Below are positions 38,101 to 55,934 of a stretch of DNA of 64,000 bases, piece by piece (position 1 is the first letter of the stretch; each line of letters begins with the position of its first letter). The stretch comes from Mugil cephalus (taxonomy: Eukaryota; Chordata; Actinopteri; Mugiliformes; Mugilidae): positions 8,970,357-9,034,356 of the forward strand of contig NC_061789.1 of the NCBI RefSeq assembly GCF_022458985.1, written 5' to 3'. The notes under the pieces were generated by a model, which was not told where the DNA came from, searched no databases, and saw only the letters and a list, made by a program, of their open reading frames with translations. The position numbers and the translations under genes were made by a program.

Positions 38101-41100
38101 CGTTAGCTCACGGATGGAAAACATTTGTTTGCCCGCAGATTAATTCTGTGTTTGAGTGTGCGGGTCGTGGTTCAGTCCTGTATCCCCCTCCCCTCCTCTT
38201 CCCGCTACAAGCTTATGTATCAATAAAAAGGGCTAAATTAATTTCTGGGATGTTGGCACAAGTGATCTTATCCTGTGTAATAATGAACGCTCTACTTTCA
38301 TCTCTCCGGCACTGAGCTCCCGTCTTCTAATTTCCTTTCCCATTACTAGTCATGCAATGCTTTGCTACCACTGTATAACATTTCACGTGGGCTCTCACCA
38401 TGTGTTGGTCGTTGAGCAGGTGAACCACACGAGACGTCCACTCTCCCATCAGCACCAGGTCCGGAGAAGTCTTGTAGAGCCGCAGCAAGCACAGAGCAGC
38501 CGACTGTTTCACGCTGTCCATCGTGTCGCTGCGGGGGGGCGTCGCGTGAACGGTTACCGTCGGTTACAGCGACACGACACAACAGGTTTGATTTAAGGGG
38601 CGAATCGTCAGTGACACTCACCCAGCAACAAGGATCCGGGGGATCTCGCTGGCGAAGGCCTCGGCCATCTCGCGGCTGCCGACGTTGGCGATGCAGTGCA
38701 GCGCCAGGCACATGAAGGTGGGGTTGCGGCTGGACAGGTCATTCTTGATGGCGTTGTTGATCAGGCGGATCAGCTCGCTGTTGCTGTTTACCAGCACCGA
38801 GATGAACAGGTAGCCCTGGAGGAGGGAAGACGAGGAGATACGGTTTGCAGCTGAATAATCCCTCCAACAATACGTGGTTGTTATTGCTTAGTGGTTCCTG
38901 TAGTTTGTGTTGCTCCCGATGCAGATCTGTGTAATTTACCTCCACATTCAGCATTAGCCAAAACGTTACATTAATGTCTCACGGCAGAATGAAGTATTTC
39001 AAGTCTTTTGCTGGGATGTAAGTGTCATTTCGTTTCATTTAAGCCAATTAACAATCCATGTCAAGTCAAAGCTTTCAAATATTCTTTAATTAAGGTACGT
39101 GACTTTTCCAACAATCTGAGACTTATATTAAGTATTCAAGTACAACACAGGTCAATTCAATTAAAATAAAAAAAAGAAAACAATAAACGTGACAGAATCT
39201 ATCAGAGCTTTTCCTTTCAGGTCAACCACCAAGAGTGTGATTTTTATGTGAAACAAAAACATGATGGATGCTGTGGACACACAAGTAAATGAAGTGTTTT
39301 TATATTAACATTCCCTTCGCTTTTTAATTTAAAAAGTAGAAGAAGAAGAATGTTTTCCACTGAAAAGCAGCGTTATGGCATTTCTCAGAAATATAATTTG
39401 TTCTGGATGTAGCAATATGCAAAAAGACACTTAAGAGACAGACAGACATAACTTTATTCATCCTCGAAGGGAAATTAGGTATATTATATAACTTAAGTAT
39501 ATTTTTATATATATTTCTTTTATACCATACTCTGTCCATCTGTATAACCTCTCATCTTTTTCTAACAATTAAGCTACTGCGACCGATTAATTTCCCTTGT
39601 GCATCATTAACAAATCAAACCAAATCAAATCAATACATGTCAGGTCACGCAGGAAACAGGGCACGACTAAACACCAATTTTGATGCTTATGAAGAATAAA
39701 AATAAGAACAAATTTGCGCTCGCGCAGAAGCGAACCCAGACTGTGTGTTTTCCTTTGAGCCTTCGAGTGCATGAGGCGGCAGATGGAGGCTTCTACGAGG
39801 CCTCGACATCTGCCAGCGCCGGCCTCGCTCGCCTTGCGTTGTGCTGCGCGTCTCCTCGCGAAAGAGGTTAAGGCTGTCGACGAGTCAAACGATGTTTACG
39901 CTTTTTCAAACAACACAACTCGTTGCGCTCGGCAGGCCCTGTCGCGCGTATCTGCGCTATCGTCCCTTCACTTTTTCCCCGCATTGCGCGGCACCGTGTC
40001 GGCAAATAGGCAACGAAACGCGGCCGTAACACAGTGCGGAAAAACAAGCGGTGATTGAAATAAACGCTGCAACGGTTTAACAGCTGAATCCTCAACAATT
40101 TGTCAGGCAATTAACTAAAACATCACGACTGGGACAGCGCTGGTGCTCATCACGCTGCATGCAACCACACATGGTTGCCATTACATGCATGGTGTCCACA
40201 TTCCAGAGCGCAGATATTGGAGGAATGCGTCTGACCAATAGTCCTGCTGGTTTAGGGAGTAGCAAACCACATGGATCCTGACTCATCCTTATTCTGCTTG
40301 CTAAACATTTCCTGTTCCTGAGCAAACAGTCTGCCACACAGAAACAGGAAACTAAATGCTCACAGCGGCAAAAGTAGTGTCCTGCTCCGACGTATAGGCC
40401 GCTGAACTGTGGACAAATCAGCCACCGGCGTGTGGTCTTCGTGTTCTTTTTAATTAGAATTAGAAACGCCTTTTAAAGGTTTTACAGCTCGAGTTAAAGG
40501 AAATCAGTGATTTGCTAGAAATTCTCTTATATCACATTTTAGGTGTGTTTAAAAAAAAGTGGGTTCACACACTCCATTGCACGGACGGTGTCCTGCTGCA
40601 TTTTTTTGCTGATAGTTGCAAGTGCACAAAAGAAAAACTCGCTGAAAGCATTCGTGCAGCTTTCTTGGTTCATGTCCAATTTATTGCAAAAGACAGAAAA
40701 ATACAACTGCTTAAAATATTTCCGAGTGCACGTCTTCATCCTGTCTTACAGTTTGCGGTACAAGCTAAAAAAAAAAAAAAAAAAACACTTGGTGCACACT
40801 ACGGGTTTTTTTTTTATTTAAAAAAAGGCAAAAAAAATTGCAACAGACTGACAAGACCTTCAGTCCTGCCATCATAATAACACACACACCAGACTATTCA
40901 GGACGAATTCATTTTGCATTTACTTTGCAAAATGAAAAGTGACGCGCGCGGGCGTCGTTGCCAGGCGGCGGCGTCATTCGCTTTTTAAACAGGAGGAAAA
41001 AAAACATCGCGGACGAAGCCGTGCACGAAAAGACGCGACCGTTTACGGCTCGTGAGCTTCGCGGCTCGAGCTGGAGGCGAGAAAATCTCGCACTTCCAGG

Positions 41101-44100
41101 CCACGTTATCGCTGCTGCACTCCGGGTTTGCAAGTGCAGAAATCTGCCTTCTCCGTGATTTCACTAAAAGCAGCTGTTGAGCAACGCTGAGCACCTTCGG
41201 CTCCGGCGTGAGCCGCTCGCGAGCTTCAGCCGTGTGAAGCGCGGGGAAACACAACACAGCTGACTGGTCACCGCCAAGCGTTTCTGCAGCATAATTACAG
41301 AACAATCTAGACACGCCAGAGCACAGGAATAAAAGGCAGAGCCTGCGACGGAGGCGTCGGGGTGTAAACCGAGCACAATTACTATTATTATGGACACTTG
41401 AGTTTTAGTGTTTTATGTTTTATGTCTTAGCGTTGTTGTTTGGGCCACACTTTAAAAACGTTCTGCTCGGATTGACACAGACTCAGATCACAGACCTGAC
41501 CACAAACTACCAATCTGATCCCAGACCTGTTCTAGGTATTAAAAATAACCGTGTTGATGTCACTAGCAGGAAACTTTGAGGGTCTGTGATTCTAGTTTGT
41601 GATGACAGGCAGGTCAATGATCTCCAGTTCTGTCAACATTGACGTTCAAACCGTGGAGCGTTTGATGTGCTGCTCTAAGAATGACTTTAATCTAACCAAA
41701 CCGAAGCCTTTCATGTACCGCAATTTGGGTATTACCTTTCAAGCGCGCAGTAGGTCTTGATTAAGAAAACTTGCCAGCAGCAATGCAGGGGAGATAGTGT
41801 ACGCTAAGACTTTAATGTTTCTTTGTGGGAAAACTTAATATTTTCAAACCGCACGATGAACAAAGGCGTTAAACGTGAGCGCTATAGGTAGAAAACGTGA
41901 CATACAGACATATAACAGGACACCGAGGGCAAAATTCAACCAAAGTTGCAGCACAAGGAAACGAAAAATCAAAAATACAGAAGTCTCGAGAATGTCAAAA
42001 GCAGTGTCGTAATAAACGAAGGGGAAAACTCACGATTTGTTTCTCCGTGTACTTGTTGGAGCTGAGCAGGTTGACGGCCTCCATGTGTCCGAAGTCGATG
42101 TCATGGCCGAGCAGGAAGATGAAGAGCAGCTTGCAGACGTACTTTTTCTTGCTGTAGCCGTCCAGAGCCTTGTCTCCTTTAAACTTGGAGCGTATGTTGG
42201 CCAGCTCTTTGTTGATGCGCTTGATCTCGGCCTCCTTGCTCTTACCTGGCCGGGGGGGAAAGAAAGCGACGGCAGAATTTAAAGTACGAATTTGATGCAT
42301 CACTTGACGGCAAGAGCTCAAGGTGACACTGTTTACACAAAATGACGTCAATGAACTGTGGGAGATAAGTGAGTTTATATGTAATTAAAAAGTTTGAACA
42401 AAGGTGCCTCAAAATCCCTTTTTCATTTCATTAAAAAAAAAAATCGAGGTTGCATTAAAATGGCGACCAGGTCTGGCCACGGATCATATGAACTGCAGCT
42501 AATGAACGTTAATTCCACGAGTCACAAACGTTACTTCACAAGTGAAAAAATGTCAAGTCCAACCCCGACCGCAAAGCCCTATAGGGGATTAGCAGGCTCT
42601 ACTCTGTAGACGAAAATCCACACTTGAAAGGGCTGCATTAATGAAACAGTGATTTTAACTTAAGGCCACAGTTGCCCCCAAATGTAATTAAAGCTCGCAA
42701 CGATTGAATTGGTGAAAATAAATGATTCAATCTTATGTGTTTCACTATTTACTCAACATTTCTCTAAAGCAACAAGTTATTAACTGATTAAATATCAAAG
42801 TTAAAGGATTATTAGTTTAGTTAGTGAGAGGGACCAGACAAGACCTCCAACACCACAGGACGAAGGTGCTGTTTGTCAAAGCACCGGAGCACTTAGTCGA
42901 GTTACTGCTGGTTTCTAATGTTGCGTAACCGCCGTTCCTACGATTGCCAGTTTACATTAGTCAAATGTAACTGACCACGCAGTCAGACGTTAAGACTTTA
43001 TGAATAGCTACATTGCTGAGCTACTTTTCTTTCCCTCTCTACATTGTTTTAAACGCTGGAAAAGGAAGGGCGCACGGCTTCCTCTCGCAGCGTAACGGCT
43101 ACAAAAAAATTTGGTCGTGGAGTGAAACTTCAATGGCTTGGGTGCAGCAGAGGAGGAAAAAGGCAAATATTCGTTTATTTATTTATCGAGTGAACAAAAC
43201 CAGAGCGAGCTTAGCAGTAAACGTTCAGTTGTTAGCTCAAGCGGTGGAGCTAAACATGTCAATTGTCAATTTGTGATAAAAGCACCAAATGTGCACATGT
43301 TGATTGATATAGTGGATATAAGACTAGAGACTGTGACATCTTAAACTCAGTCTTTGAAGTTAAAGTTAATAAAACTGAGACGGTGCCTGTGTCTGACCAG
43401 ATGCTAGCATGTTACAGCTGACAGACAACGACTGGACATCGGTTGTGTTTTCATTGCAGCAGTTTAATTTTGTAGTTTGGATCCCGGGCTAATTATCACG
43501 TAAAGGATCCTTGACGAATGCATGTATGGTCACACCCCTACTCTCCACCTCTCTCACATGATCCAAGGTGCATTCAAAAGTTCACAACTTTATGGAGCCG
43601 ACATAATCTCAGCCTGGCATTCTTACTTCATCTGGTCCCTGGACACAACGTCAGCTTTTAAAAACGATCTGACAAAAGACTACCACCAAAAAGGAGGAGA
43701 AAGTTTATTATTTCCTTTATACTACATGGCCCAGTCCTTGAAAACCCCCACGATACATAACAGACATGGTTCACATGTCCAAAACATTCCTGACAGGAGA
43801 TAATATCACCTCCTCTGAAGCTGGAAATTTGTCAGTTTCAGGAGATTCTCTCTGCGGGTGGTTGAGCTACCCCCCCCCCCCCCCTCCCCGGCACGCCTAT
43901 GTCTGCAAACCTTTTCAAATAGAAAGGTGCCTTCACAGACGGACTGGTGATTTTTTTTTTTTCTTTGCTGGGGATGTTAAACCTTCTGCTTATGTCACTC
44001 CAATAATACCAACCCTTGAATCAATATGGGCCAAGACAAACAAAATCCTAGACAGCTTGTGGGGATTTGAAACAGCACATGGCTGCAGGTGTTTCCTTTC

Positions 44101-47005
44101 TGCAACTTTAAAGGGACAGTGACCCCAACATGCCAAGGCGAACAACAGATTTAAAGCGTTATATCCGGGATTTTAGGAGATTCTGATTCATAGATGAAGA
44201 CATAAACACTGCTGACGACGCCAACAAAGAAGGCGTTGTATAAATTACTGTTTAAGGATGCGAGTCAAAACTCATTCAATGCTGCCACAACACACTTCCA
44301 GTTTATAGCTAAATTAAACTTGCTTACTAACCAACACTAAAATCCAACAGCTTGAGGGGATGGCTGCAAAATATAAGACAGAAACCCAATCCCCAACCGG
44401 CTGACAAACGAAAGAAAGACTGAATGAATGATGGAGCGTACATTGTTTACCCAATGACTGGGCACACCAAATTAAATAATAAAAAAGCCAGAATCAGAAG
44501 GGCTTAAAAGAGGAAGATCCCACTTTATACCTCCAACTACTAAAGAGAACATAGTTATCGACTTCCTTAATAAATGATCCGGTGCAATGTTAAGCGTTTA
44601 TTGGGTGTGTTGTTGTACAAAAGCTGTATAAGATCTATGTCATTACAAAAAGCTAAAGTAGAGTCTGTTTAGTGATAAATAAGCAAAGTCTAGGATTGGG
44701 TTTACAATAGGCTTTGTGGTTTTTTTGTTGGGACAGAAGATTATATGTACAACCTGGATTTGTGGATTTGCTAAATTGCTGTAATTTAACAAGAATATGT
44801 GATCTCCTGTCACTGGGTAGTGGTAGGTGATAAGATGGAGTACTGTGAGACCAAATAAACCAAACCAGAGGGCTCGGACCCTTTGTCATGCCCTGGCGTC
44901 CTACGCTACTGTTGCTAGGTAAGGCAAAGAATGCAAAAGAGGGGGTTCATCACTACAGGAAAACACTGAAAAACGTGTAGACTTAATAGGCGTTAAACTC
45001 CTAATCGTGGTCCTTCAAAAACATGAAAAATGTACAGTCGACAAGCAAATGTTAACATAGAAAGTTTGGGGTTGGCCAAGGGAAGGAGTCCCTGGTTAGT
45101 GGTTATCAGACCAATCAGAAGGCCATCAAAGGGTCAATTAGAGGGGAAATGAAACATACGAGTATCGGTCCTTGCACTGCGAGCTATATGTCTGGCTTGC
45201 ATTCTAGGGAGTTGCCATTTTGAAGTGGCGTAATCGAATATGTGACGGGGTCGGTTGGATCCCTCTGAACGCCGTTGGAAATGGACGAGGTTGAAATGAG
45301 AAGAGATCCTGTGCCTGGTATAAATCCTATAGGAGGAGGCCGAGCAGTGGAACCACTAAGGGGGGAAGAAGTGGTGAAACCCGGTGGTTTGGAGAGAAGA
45401 ACGTGCTGGTCGTTCCTGTATCACCACGGCGCCTACTTGCCACATCATATGCCGGGAGGTGGAGATGTTGCAACAACCTGTTTTTGTAGCACGTGAGCCA
45501 AGCTAGCTGTAACCACACGCTAAAATGTGATATAGTACAAATACAAACTACTTATCTTTCACTATCTGACTAAAACGATCTATCTTCCACTACCTATCCT
45601 TCACCATCCGTCTTTCTGAACCTCTCTCTTCTCTCTTTTCAATGTCTACTGCTATGTAAATAACCAACCCCATGACATTGGCAAGTTGGCGGCACCCGTG
45701 CTAAAAAACATAGCAACCACCGTATTTTCTCCTTATATGCCAACATTTCTCAATAGTGTTATATAAAACGCCGTTTTCTTGATTGAGTACTTCATTTTCA
45801 ATTTAGATAAGAGGGAAAAATTTACATATATGTAGAAAAAGGTGGTCGAATCTTGCCAGTTTTAGCAGGATGAATTTCACAACTCAAGTTCATTTCTGTG
45901 CCGCAAGTTTTTTTTTTTTTTTTTTTTTAGAAACTTGTCCAATTACACACCAAAGCTTAAATGGTGTCGCACAAAACCAAAGCGTACGTTGGTTTTAAGC
46001 CAAAAATGTACATTGCTGCTCAAACCTGATGCATCACAGACCAATAGGTGACCATCACTGCCTGTCACCTATTACCCAACGCACACTAAACAATAACTGC
46101 TGACCCACTTTTAGCACAACATGCGTTACTACAGCTAATCACGGTAAAAGAAACAACTAGACGGTGATGTCTTGGGGAGTCATTGTTATCACCCGATGAG
46201 AAGGGAATGCTGTTACAAAGTACGACAATGATGTCTAAATATCAGTAGTGAATTTCAAAATGATTTTTTGTGAAAGAAAAGTAGAATTAAATTTTAAATT
46301 TATTTTTATTTATATTTATATAATAGCAGCATGTCTGAATTCATTTTTACTGGTTTACTGTATGTATCAATGGTTATTTAATTTGTGATGCCTTTTGCTT
46401 TGAATATTGGCCTTTTATTTTATTTTATTTATTTATTTTTAAGTGGATTGTGACGGGGGCCTAGGATGAAGATGGCTCATGCTGAGACTCCCAAGTCTTC
46501 ACTCTCCTGTAAAAGCAGAGAGAAAATGAGAGAGCGACGGGTTCAAAGTCACCATCTAATTGTTGTATGGCCCGGTATGTGGACGGTCGTGATGTCATCT
46601 TAAAAAAATGACAGGAACACCCCTTAGTTTATACATCTGGATGTCTAATATCTTGCAGATGTCGGTGATGTGTTAGACTAAAGCGAGGCTAGGAATCAAA
46701 AACAAAAGGCCTCGTTTTTCAGCATGCAAGATGCAGACCCTTGATTCTGCTGCAGCAGGTAACATGATCACAATATTGACAACATCTGGGTATTAATTGT
46801 TACAACGTAAAAAATAAAATAAAACGAAAAAATAAGACACCTACAGGCGATTGCCGCTCTTTGTATGAGAGCACAACCAGCAACCGCCTGTGTAAAGTCA
46901 ACTAGTGTTGTTAGCTGTAAACGAGGAAGGTCACTTACAATTTCTAATGTCCGAGATGAAGACAGCTAATCCGCGCATTCCATCTCCTTTCGACACAGCC
47001 GGCAT
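24216..47005 (-). CDS. ap2a1: AP-2 adaptor complex subunit alpha-1, 21 exons, complete
   Basis: The large alpha subunit of AP-2 links PtdIns(4,5)P2-rich plasma membrane, cargo and clathrin in endocytosis. Exons 5'-3': 46939-47005, 42034-42245, 38622-38815, 38399-38528, 37969-38070, 37622-37881, 36939-37107, 36709-36846, 35552-35734, 35244-35341, 34939-35170, 34667-34855, 33989-34143, 30014-30076, 27719-27801, 27316-27405, 26158-26281, 25920-26036, 25328-25397, 24941-25075, 24216-24293; 2889 nt, 962 aa. Phases agree throughout. The start [20 protein letters not shown] is family-typical. The helical trunk is about 1-620 with the lipid-binding YSKKKYVCK (53-61), then a Pro/Ser/Ala hinge of about 110 residues, then the appendage ending [24 protein letters not shown] and [14 protein letters not shown] fit AP2A1 better than AP2A2. 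Length lies between the human isoforms (955 and 977 aa). One intron is non-canonical (see the AT-AC entry). Confidence 0.95.
24580..24910. mobile_element. Complete MITE, CATAACATTATGACC family, in ap2a1 intron 20
   Basis: The left end ACACCGATCAGCCATAACAT (24580-24599) continues ATGACC. The right end is its imperfect reverse complement, ending TGGCTGGTCGGTGT at 24910. Length is about 331 bp and no protein is encoded. The same ends occur near 3811 and 14540. Confidence 0.8.
25092..25114. repeat. CA/TG microsatellite at an ap2a1 acceptor
   Basis: On the ap2a1 strand this is a UG run just upstream of the acceptor at 25076. It largely takes the place of a normal polypyrimidine tract. Confidence 0.9.
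25877..25902. repeat. CA/TG microsatellite after an ap2a1 donor
   Basis: Thirteen CA units on the plus strand. In the ap2a1 transcript this is a UG tract about 18 nt downstream of the donor at 25919-25918. Confidence 0.95.
26282..27315 (-). other. ap2a1: U12-type AT-AC intron in ap2a1 (intron 16)
   Basis: Coding resumes correctly only if this intron is AT-AC. The exon ends ..CAG TCT C and the intron opens ATATCCTTTC, matching the U12 donor consensus. Near the 3' end is GTCCTTGAC, close to the U12 branch consensus TTCCTTRAC, 11 nt before the intron ends in CCAC. The exon then opens AG CTC AAC. Joining gives LQSQLNVQTK, the family sequence (human LQTQLAVQTK), and keeps phase 1. A GT-AG reading using CAG|CTC would need a poor donor (TCT|GTGTAT) and would change QLN to HILSLN. 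Confidence 0.9.
26517..26765. repeat. Interspersed repeat family A, copy 3
   Basis: Carries CAGGCCAAGGACCCCAAACT, ACTCGGCCTGGTGCAG, ACTAAAATATGTTGGATTCA and AAAATGTCTAATCAACCAAA in the family order. It lies within the ap2a1 AT-AC intron. Confidence 0.75.
28200..28620. mobile_element. Degenerate Tc1/mariner-like relic in ap2a1 intron 14
   Basis: Contains GTGAACCCTTGAAATTACCA, GGATTTCTGCATCG and CCATGATGCTGCCTCCACCA followed by TGCTTCACAT. Such phrases are found in widespread fish Tc1-like elements read on the antisense strand. No open reading frame survives. The boundaries are approximate. Confidence 0.5.
30077..33988 (-). other. ap2a1 intron 13, 3.9 kb
   Basis: Holds a GA-rich stretch near the 30076 acceptor, a CpG-rich patch at about 30650-31400, a CA/CG microsatellite at 32085-32132, and a hAT-type end at about 33100-33130 (CGTGTTTGACACCCCCCGTT). 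No extra exon is needed, because phases on both sides match. An alternative exon cannot be excluded. Confidence 0.5.
32085..32132. repeat. CG/CA microsatellite
   Basis: A run of CACG followed by about 15 CA units. Confidence 0.9.
35953..36279. mobile_element. hAT-type MITE with perfect 8-bp target duplication
   Basis: The element begins CAAGGGTGTCAAACTCATTT and ends TGTTTGACACCCCTG, which are inverted repeats with the CARGGGTGTC ends of a very common fish family. It is flanked on both sides by the identical 8-mer CTCTAGCT (35945-35952 and 36280-36287), the target-site duplication length of hAT transposases. It is 327 bp, non-coding and lies in ap2a1 intron 8. Confidence 0.9.
38816..42033 (-). 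other. ap2a1 intron 2, 3.2 kb
   Basis: A/T-rich with scattered repeat tails. ACTTTATTCATCCTCGAAGG followed by GAAATTAGG at about 39450-39480 matches a repeat end common in fish. A CpG-rich patch lies at about 39770-40060 and again at about 40940-41250. No coding exon was identified. Confidence 0.5.
42246..46938 (-). other. ap2a1 intron 1, 4.7 kb
   Basis: The largest ap2a1 intron. A C-run lies at about 43871-43885 and a T-run at about 45909-45929. A few short open frames occur (for example at 43522-43803 and 45275-45496), but none resembles a known family or shows paired splice sites. First introns of this size often hold regulatory sequence; I see no specific site I can defend. Confidence 0.5.
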
Positions 47006-47971
47006 GTTTGCAGGTTTCTGTCCTCTCTCCGGCCTTATCCGTGGAAAATAAACTGGTCAGCCGTTCACACTGGACCCAAGTGGAAGATGGCCAACTTGAC
47101 GTTTAGTCGTAGCTAGCTAGCCGCTTCGCCGTCCCCGTCCCTGGCTACAACTTCACGTTGTGGCTGTTTAACCTGGATCCTTGTGGGTGGCCTTTTCTAG
47201 ATTCGGCGTGTGGATGGCGGTAGATCGCCCAGGGACAGGATAAGTTGTCTTTATCCCCGTTAGCTGCTTCGTTTCCGCTGAATACTACTGGCTACTGGCG
47301 AGCTAACGTTATTTCATTCAATCCTTATCTGGATTAGAAGCGACGCGGAACACGAACAGCAATTATTCGCCAAAGTTAAAAAACCCACCGCTACGTGAAT
47401 GTCCCTTAGGCGAAAGCGGTCAAACGTGTTAATATGAGTACCCTCCGAGAATATGATGTTAAGTTACTTCGAGTCACGCACCGTAAAACTAGCTTCACAG
47501 CTAGCTGGCTAGCTGTATCATTCAAATACCGGAGCACATCCCCGACTGACCGGAAGAACTCGGTAGAGAGGGTCAGTTGTCAACCGGCGATGTGATATTG
47601 TAGCCCCGCACTCTTTGTGGCGCAATAAATTTGGTTAAAAATAAGATGTCCTGTATAATTAATGTCCGGTCTAATTCTCCAGCCTCCACTCCACGGCTCG
47701 GATAAGGCTCGTGACAGCACAACAGCGGGAGCGCGCTTCGCGGACGTGCACGCGCACGCTCCTTTCCGTTGACCGAGGGGAGGCGCGTGCTGATTGGTCT
47801 GGTGTCCACGGGTGTCCACGTCTGGCTACTCAGCGAGGAGGACTTCTACTCGCTACCAGGGGCTTCAAAATATTGTAGATTCATGTACATACGAGCGACC
47901 CGCCTTTTAAGTTTATATCTCAAGTTTACACTTTATATTTATTTTTATTTTATTTTTCTCAATCATACATC

Positions 47972-48007
<36 letters not shown>

Positions 48008-49847
48008 TTTTTTTTATCTTGTATGCTGTATTTCTGCTTCTACTTTTTTACTACAGGCTGCAAGTACAACATTTCGCTGGGCTTGTACTATGTATAACTG
48101 TGCATATGACAAATAAAACTTTCCAATATTACTTGGAACTACAACCATTTAAAAAACGGAGAACACGGATTGAAGAAATAGACAGAAGAGACGAAGTTCG
48201 TCCACCTCTGGCTTTGTTTTGTTTTTTTAATTTTTTACCCTATGGATACGATGCATCCATCAGTAACAATTACCCTTTGCTGCATGTTTTTACATTGCTT
48301 AATGATATTAAATTATGCTTCCAAAGGAGAATAATTATGCCATCCACCTTCCTACTAATATCTAATTCGGGAGCAATAGAAGGTGAAACGGTAGCAACAT
48401 AGAGATTAAAAAAAAAAATAATCTATAATAGCTATACACAATAAAATGTGTTATACATATATTATTATTATATTTTAGTCTCGGGATCTCTTGGGAAAAA
48501 TTAATTATCTATCTAATCTAATCTATACAATAACAGCAGAAATTACAGAAATTAATGTAACTGGTACAATGAATGGAAAGAATAGCAGCATTTAAAACAG
48601 TAAATGCGAATGGTATCTATGATGGTGTAAATATGTCTGTGGGTTATTGCACAGCAGTCTATGAAGGAGACTGCTGGATGTCTCTATACAAACATGCATC
48701 TGTTACTGAAGTTTTATGCTAATTGACATATCAAATGACCTTAATTGTCAATCCTGCTTCATGTAGAGGATTTACAGAGGATTAAAATTATCCACAACAT
48801 GGATAAATGAAAACTGTATGTGTGAAAGTCCAAAGTCTACTGATTAAATCTAAGGCCGCAGGTATACAAACACGGCACATGGCATATGGCCTGTAAAAAC
48901 GAGTAATTAAGTCTACTAAAGAATACTGCACTGTGAACAAAACAACATTTGACACCTGTAACTGTATATGAACCTATTTCACATTTCAACCACTGTGTAT
49001 GTCTTTGGTTACTGTAAAATGATGCTGTAATAAACAAACTGGCAAAGAAATAATTAAAGGAAATTAAACCCTATTACACTCTTTAATAAAAATGGGAAGG
49101 GATACATCCACGCCCAGTCCCAGACCCTCTCCGTACAGAGAAAGGAGGTTGTGCTAGATGTGTGATACAGCTAAAGTGTTTGGAGAGAGGCTGTAAGGGG
49201 CCGTTTGTGGTACGCAAATTTATTTCAATAGCCTCTGGTTTTCCCAGGTTTGTGGTTGGATTTTAAAGAGTTCTGATCAAGAGCAGTGTGAGACGATTAC
49301 TGGAAAAAGCAGGGACCAAACAATCAGATGATGCAAATTATGTTTTTAATGTGGCTTGGATGGTCAGTGTTTTTCTCCATTCTCACCTTTCTGTGGCCAA
49401 ATGTGTGTAATATATTTAAAATTAAAATAAAATGTTGTCTATTTGTTGAACTGATGAGTTGAAATTGTTGTTTTGTTTATGATTTCAAGAATGATTACGG
49501 ATTCCGTGGTTACTTGAATGCAGCATATTAAGTGAAAGTCGCGTTGTCACTGCCTTTGGACTTCAGGTGTAGTATGGTACAACAATTTTTTTTTATAAAT
49601 ATATAAATTCGATAAATATATTTAACATTTTAAATTAATGTCTTTTTCTGAGCTTGAGAAAGACAAAAACAACATCTATTTTCCAGCGTTTGAAGGTAAA
49701 TGTGTCCATCTTCTGAACAACCCTCGAACGCAGCATGGTCTTGTGGGCGGTGCCGACACCGTGGTCCAATCGGAAATAAAAGCTGGCTGTCGTGGGCGTG
49801 GCAAAGGAAGAGTCTTCCAAACTCACGCAGCACGGCTGAAGATCGAA
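47006..49847. other. Head-to-head intergenic region between ap2a1 and prmt1
   Basis: Divergent genes whose start codons are 2.84 kb apart. The ap2a1 side (to about 47800) has several CpGs and no TATA box near the start. An AT dinucleotide run is at about 47971-47993. The tract at about 48050-48125 (CAACATTTCGCTGGGC, then ATGACAAATAAAACTTT) resembles the 3' tail of a fish LINE. The prmt1 side has GGGCGGTGCC and GGGCGTGGC (about 49746-49802), possible Sp/KLF sites. No other gene was seen. Confidence 0.55.
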
Positions 49848-54934
<5,087 letters not shown>

Positions 54935-55919
54935 AAGTCGCCTCCCCCCTCGTGTTAGTTTGTCTTTAGTAGAGGACAGATTATACAGTCTGACTGGGAG
55001 TCTGTACACTAGTGTAACGCTCCTCCTCCTCCTCCCCACGCGCAGCAACATTTTAAATGTCTTTTTGTTTTTCGTTTCCTTTTCTCGTTCAGACTACGAC
55101 AGTATTTAACAGGTTTTCGCGTACTTCGGGTTCATCGGCGTGGTGAGTTCATTGTGCAGTAGTCGTACTCGACGATGTGTGTGTTTTGACATTTTGCGCG
55201 CCTGCGACGTCCACATAAGACACGACCACGGCCCCCGTCCCTGCTGTTTCACGAAAGCCACGCCGTTCCGTCTACCACGTCCTCGTTTACATTTCCTTCG
55301 AGGGTTAATAAAGCTAGGGACGAACGTGCCCCCTCCCCCCAACACATTTTTAACGGTCAGTACTACGTAAAAAGAGTTGTCGAGGCCAAAAGTAAATATA
55401 TATATGTATGTATGTATTAAGAAAACTCAAAGAATTAAACTGCAGTGACAAAGTAGCTGCAGGAATTCTTGCCCCGTCCCAAAATACTACACAGTACGTC
55501 CTGCAAGCATGTGAGACTGCCATTAAAACCTAATTTTACTAAAACAAAACTGCTTTTCCTTTGACCACGTAGAATGTGTTTTGTTTCTTTTGGACGCCTC
55601 CGTAGACTGTGTGTGTATTAACGATCGTACGCGGTAGCCGGGCTGCAGTTTTCCTAAAATACTTTGTCATTGCGTCTCCTCCCTTTTGAGATACGCACAC
55701 GTTCGGCTTGTTGACGTGTACAGAAGTGCAACTTTCCACCAGAAGTAGTTCTGGCAAGGCTCCAGTCAACCGTCTCGACCCTCATGTGTTTATCTTTGTT
55801 TGTGCGAATGATGGTGACCACGTTGGCGGAGACCGTTTCGACTCCTCACACTTTATTTTTGTTGGGTTTTGTATTTTTTTTTTGGCTGCTGTTTAATTTT
55901 TTTTTCTTTCTTTTTTTTA

Positions 55920-55934
55920 AATAAAACTAATAAA
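55920..55934 (+). terminator. prmt1: prmt1 poly(A) signals
   Basis: Two AATAAA hexamers (55920-55925 and 55929-55934) lie about 1 kb after the prmt1 stop codon. An earlier AATAAA at 55307-55312 could give a shorter 3' UTR. Confidence 0.6.

Noticed and set aside
37567-38106. 179-codon plus-strand open frame
   Set aside because: Antisense shadow of two conserved ap2a1 trunk exons.
43522-44122. Open frames of 93 and 118 codons in ap2a1 intron 1
   Set aside because: No recognised domain, a poly-C run interrupts one of them, and no splice signals pair with them.
45275-45496. 73-codon plus-strand frame [20 protein letters not shown]
   Set aside because: Looks gene-like at first, but has no family match known to me and is in an intron on the opposite strand. 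Too little to call a gene.
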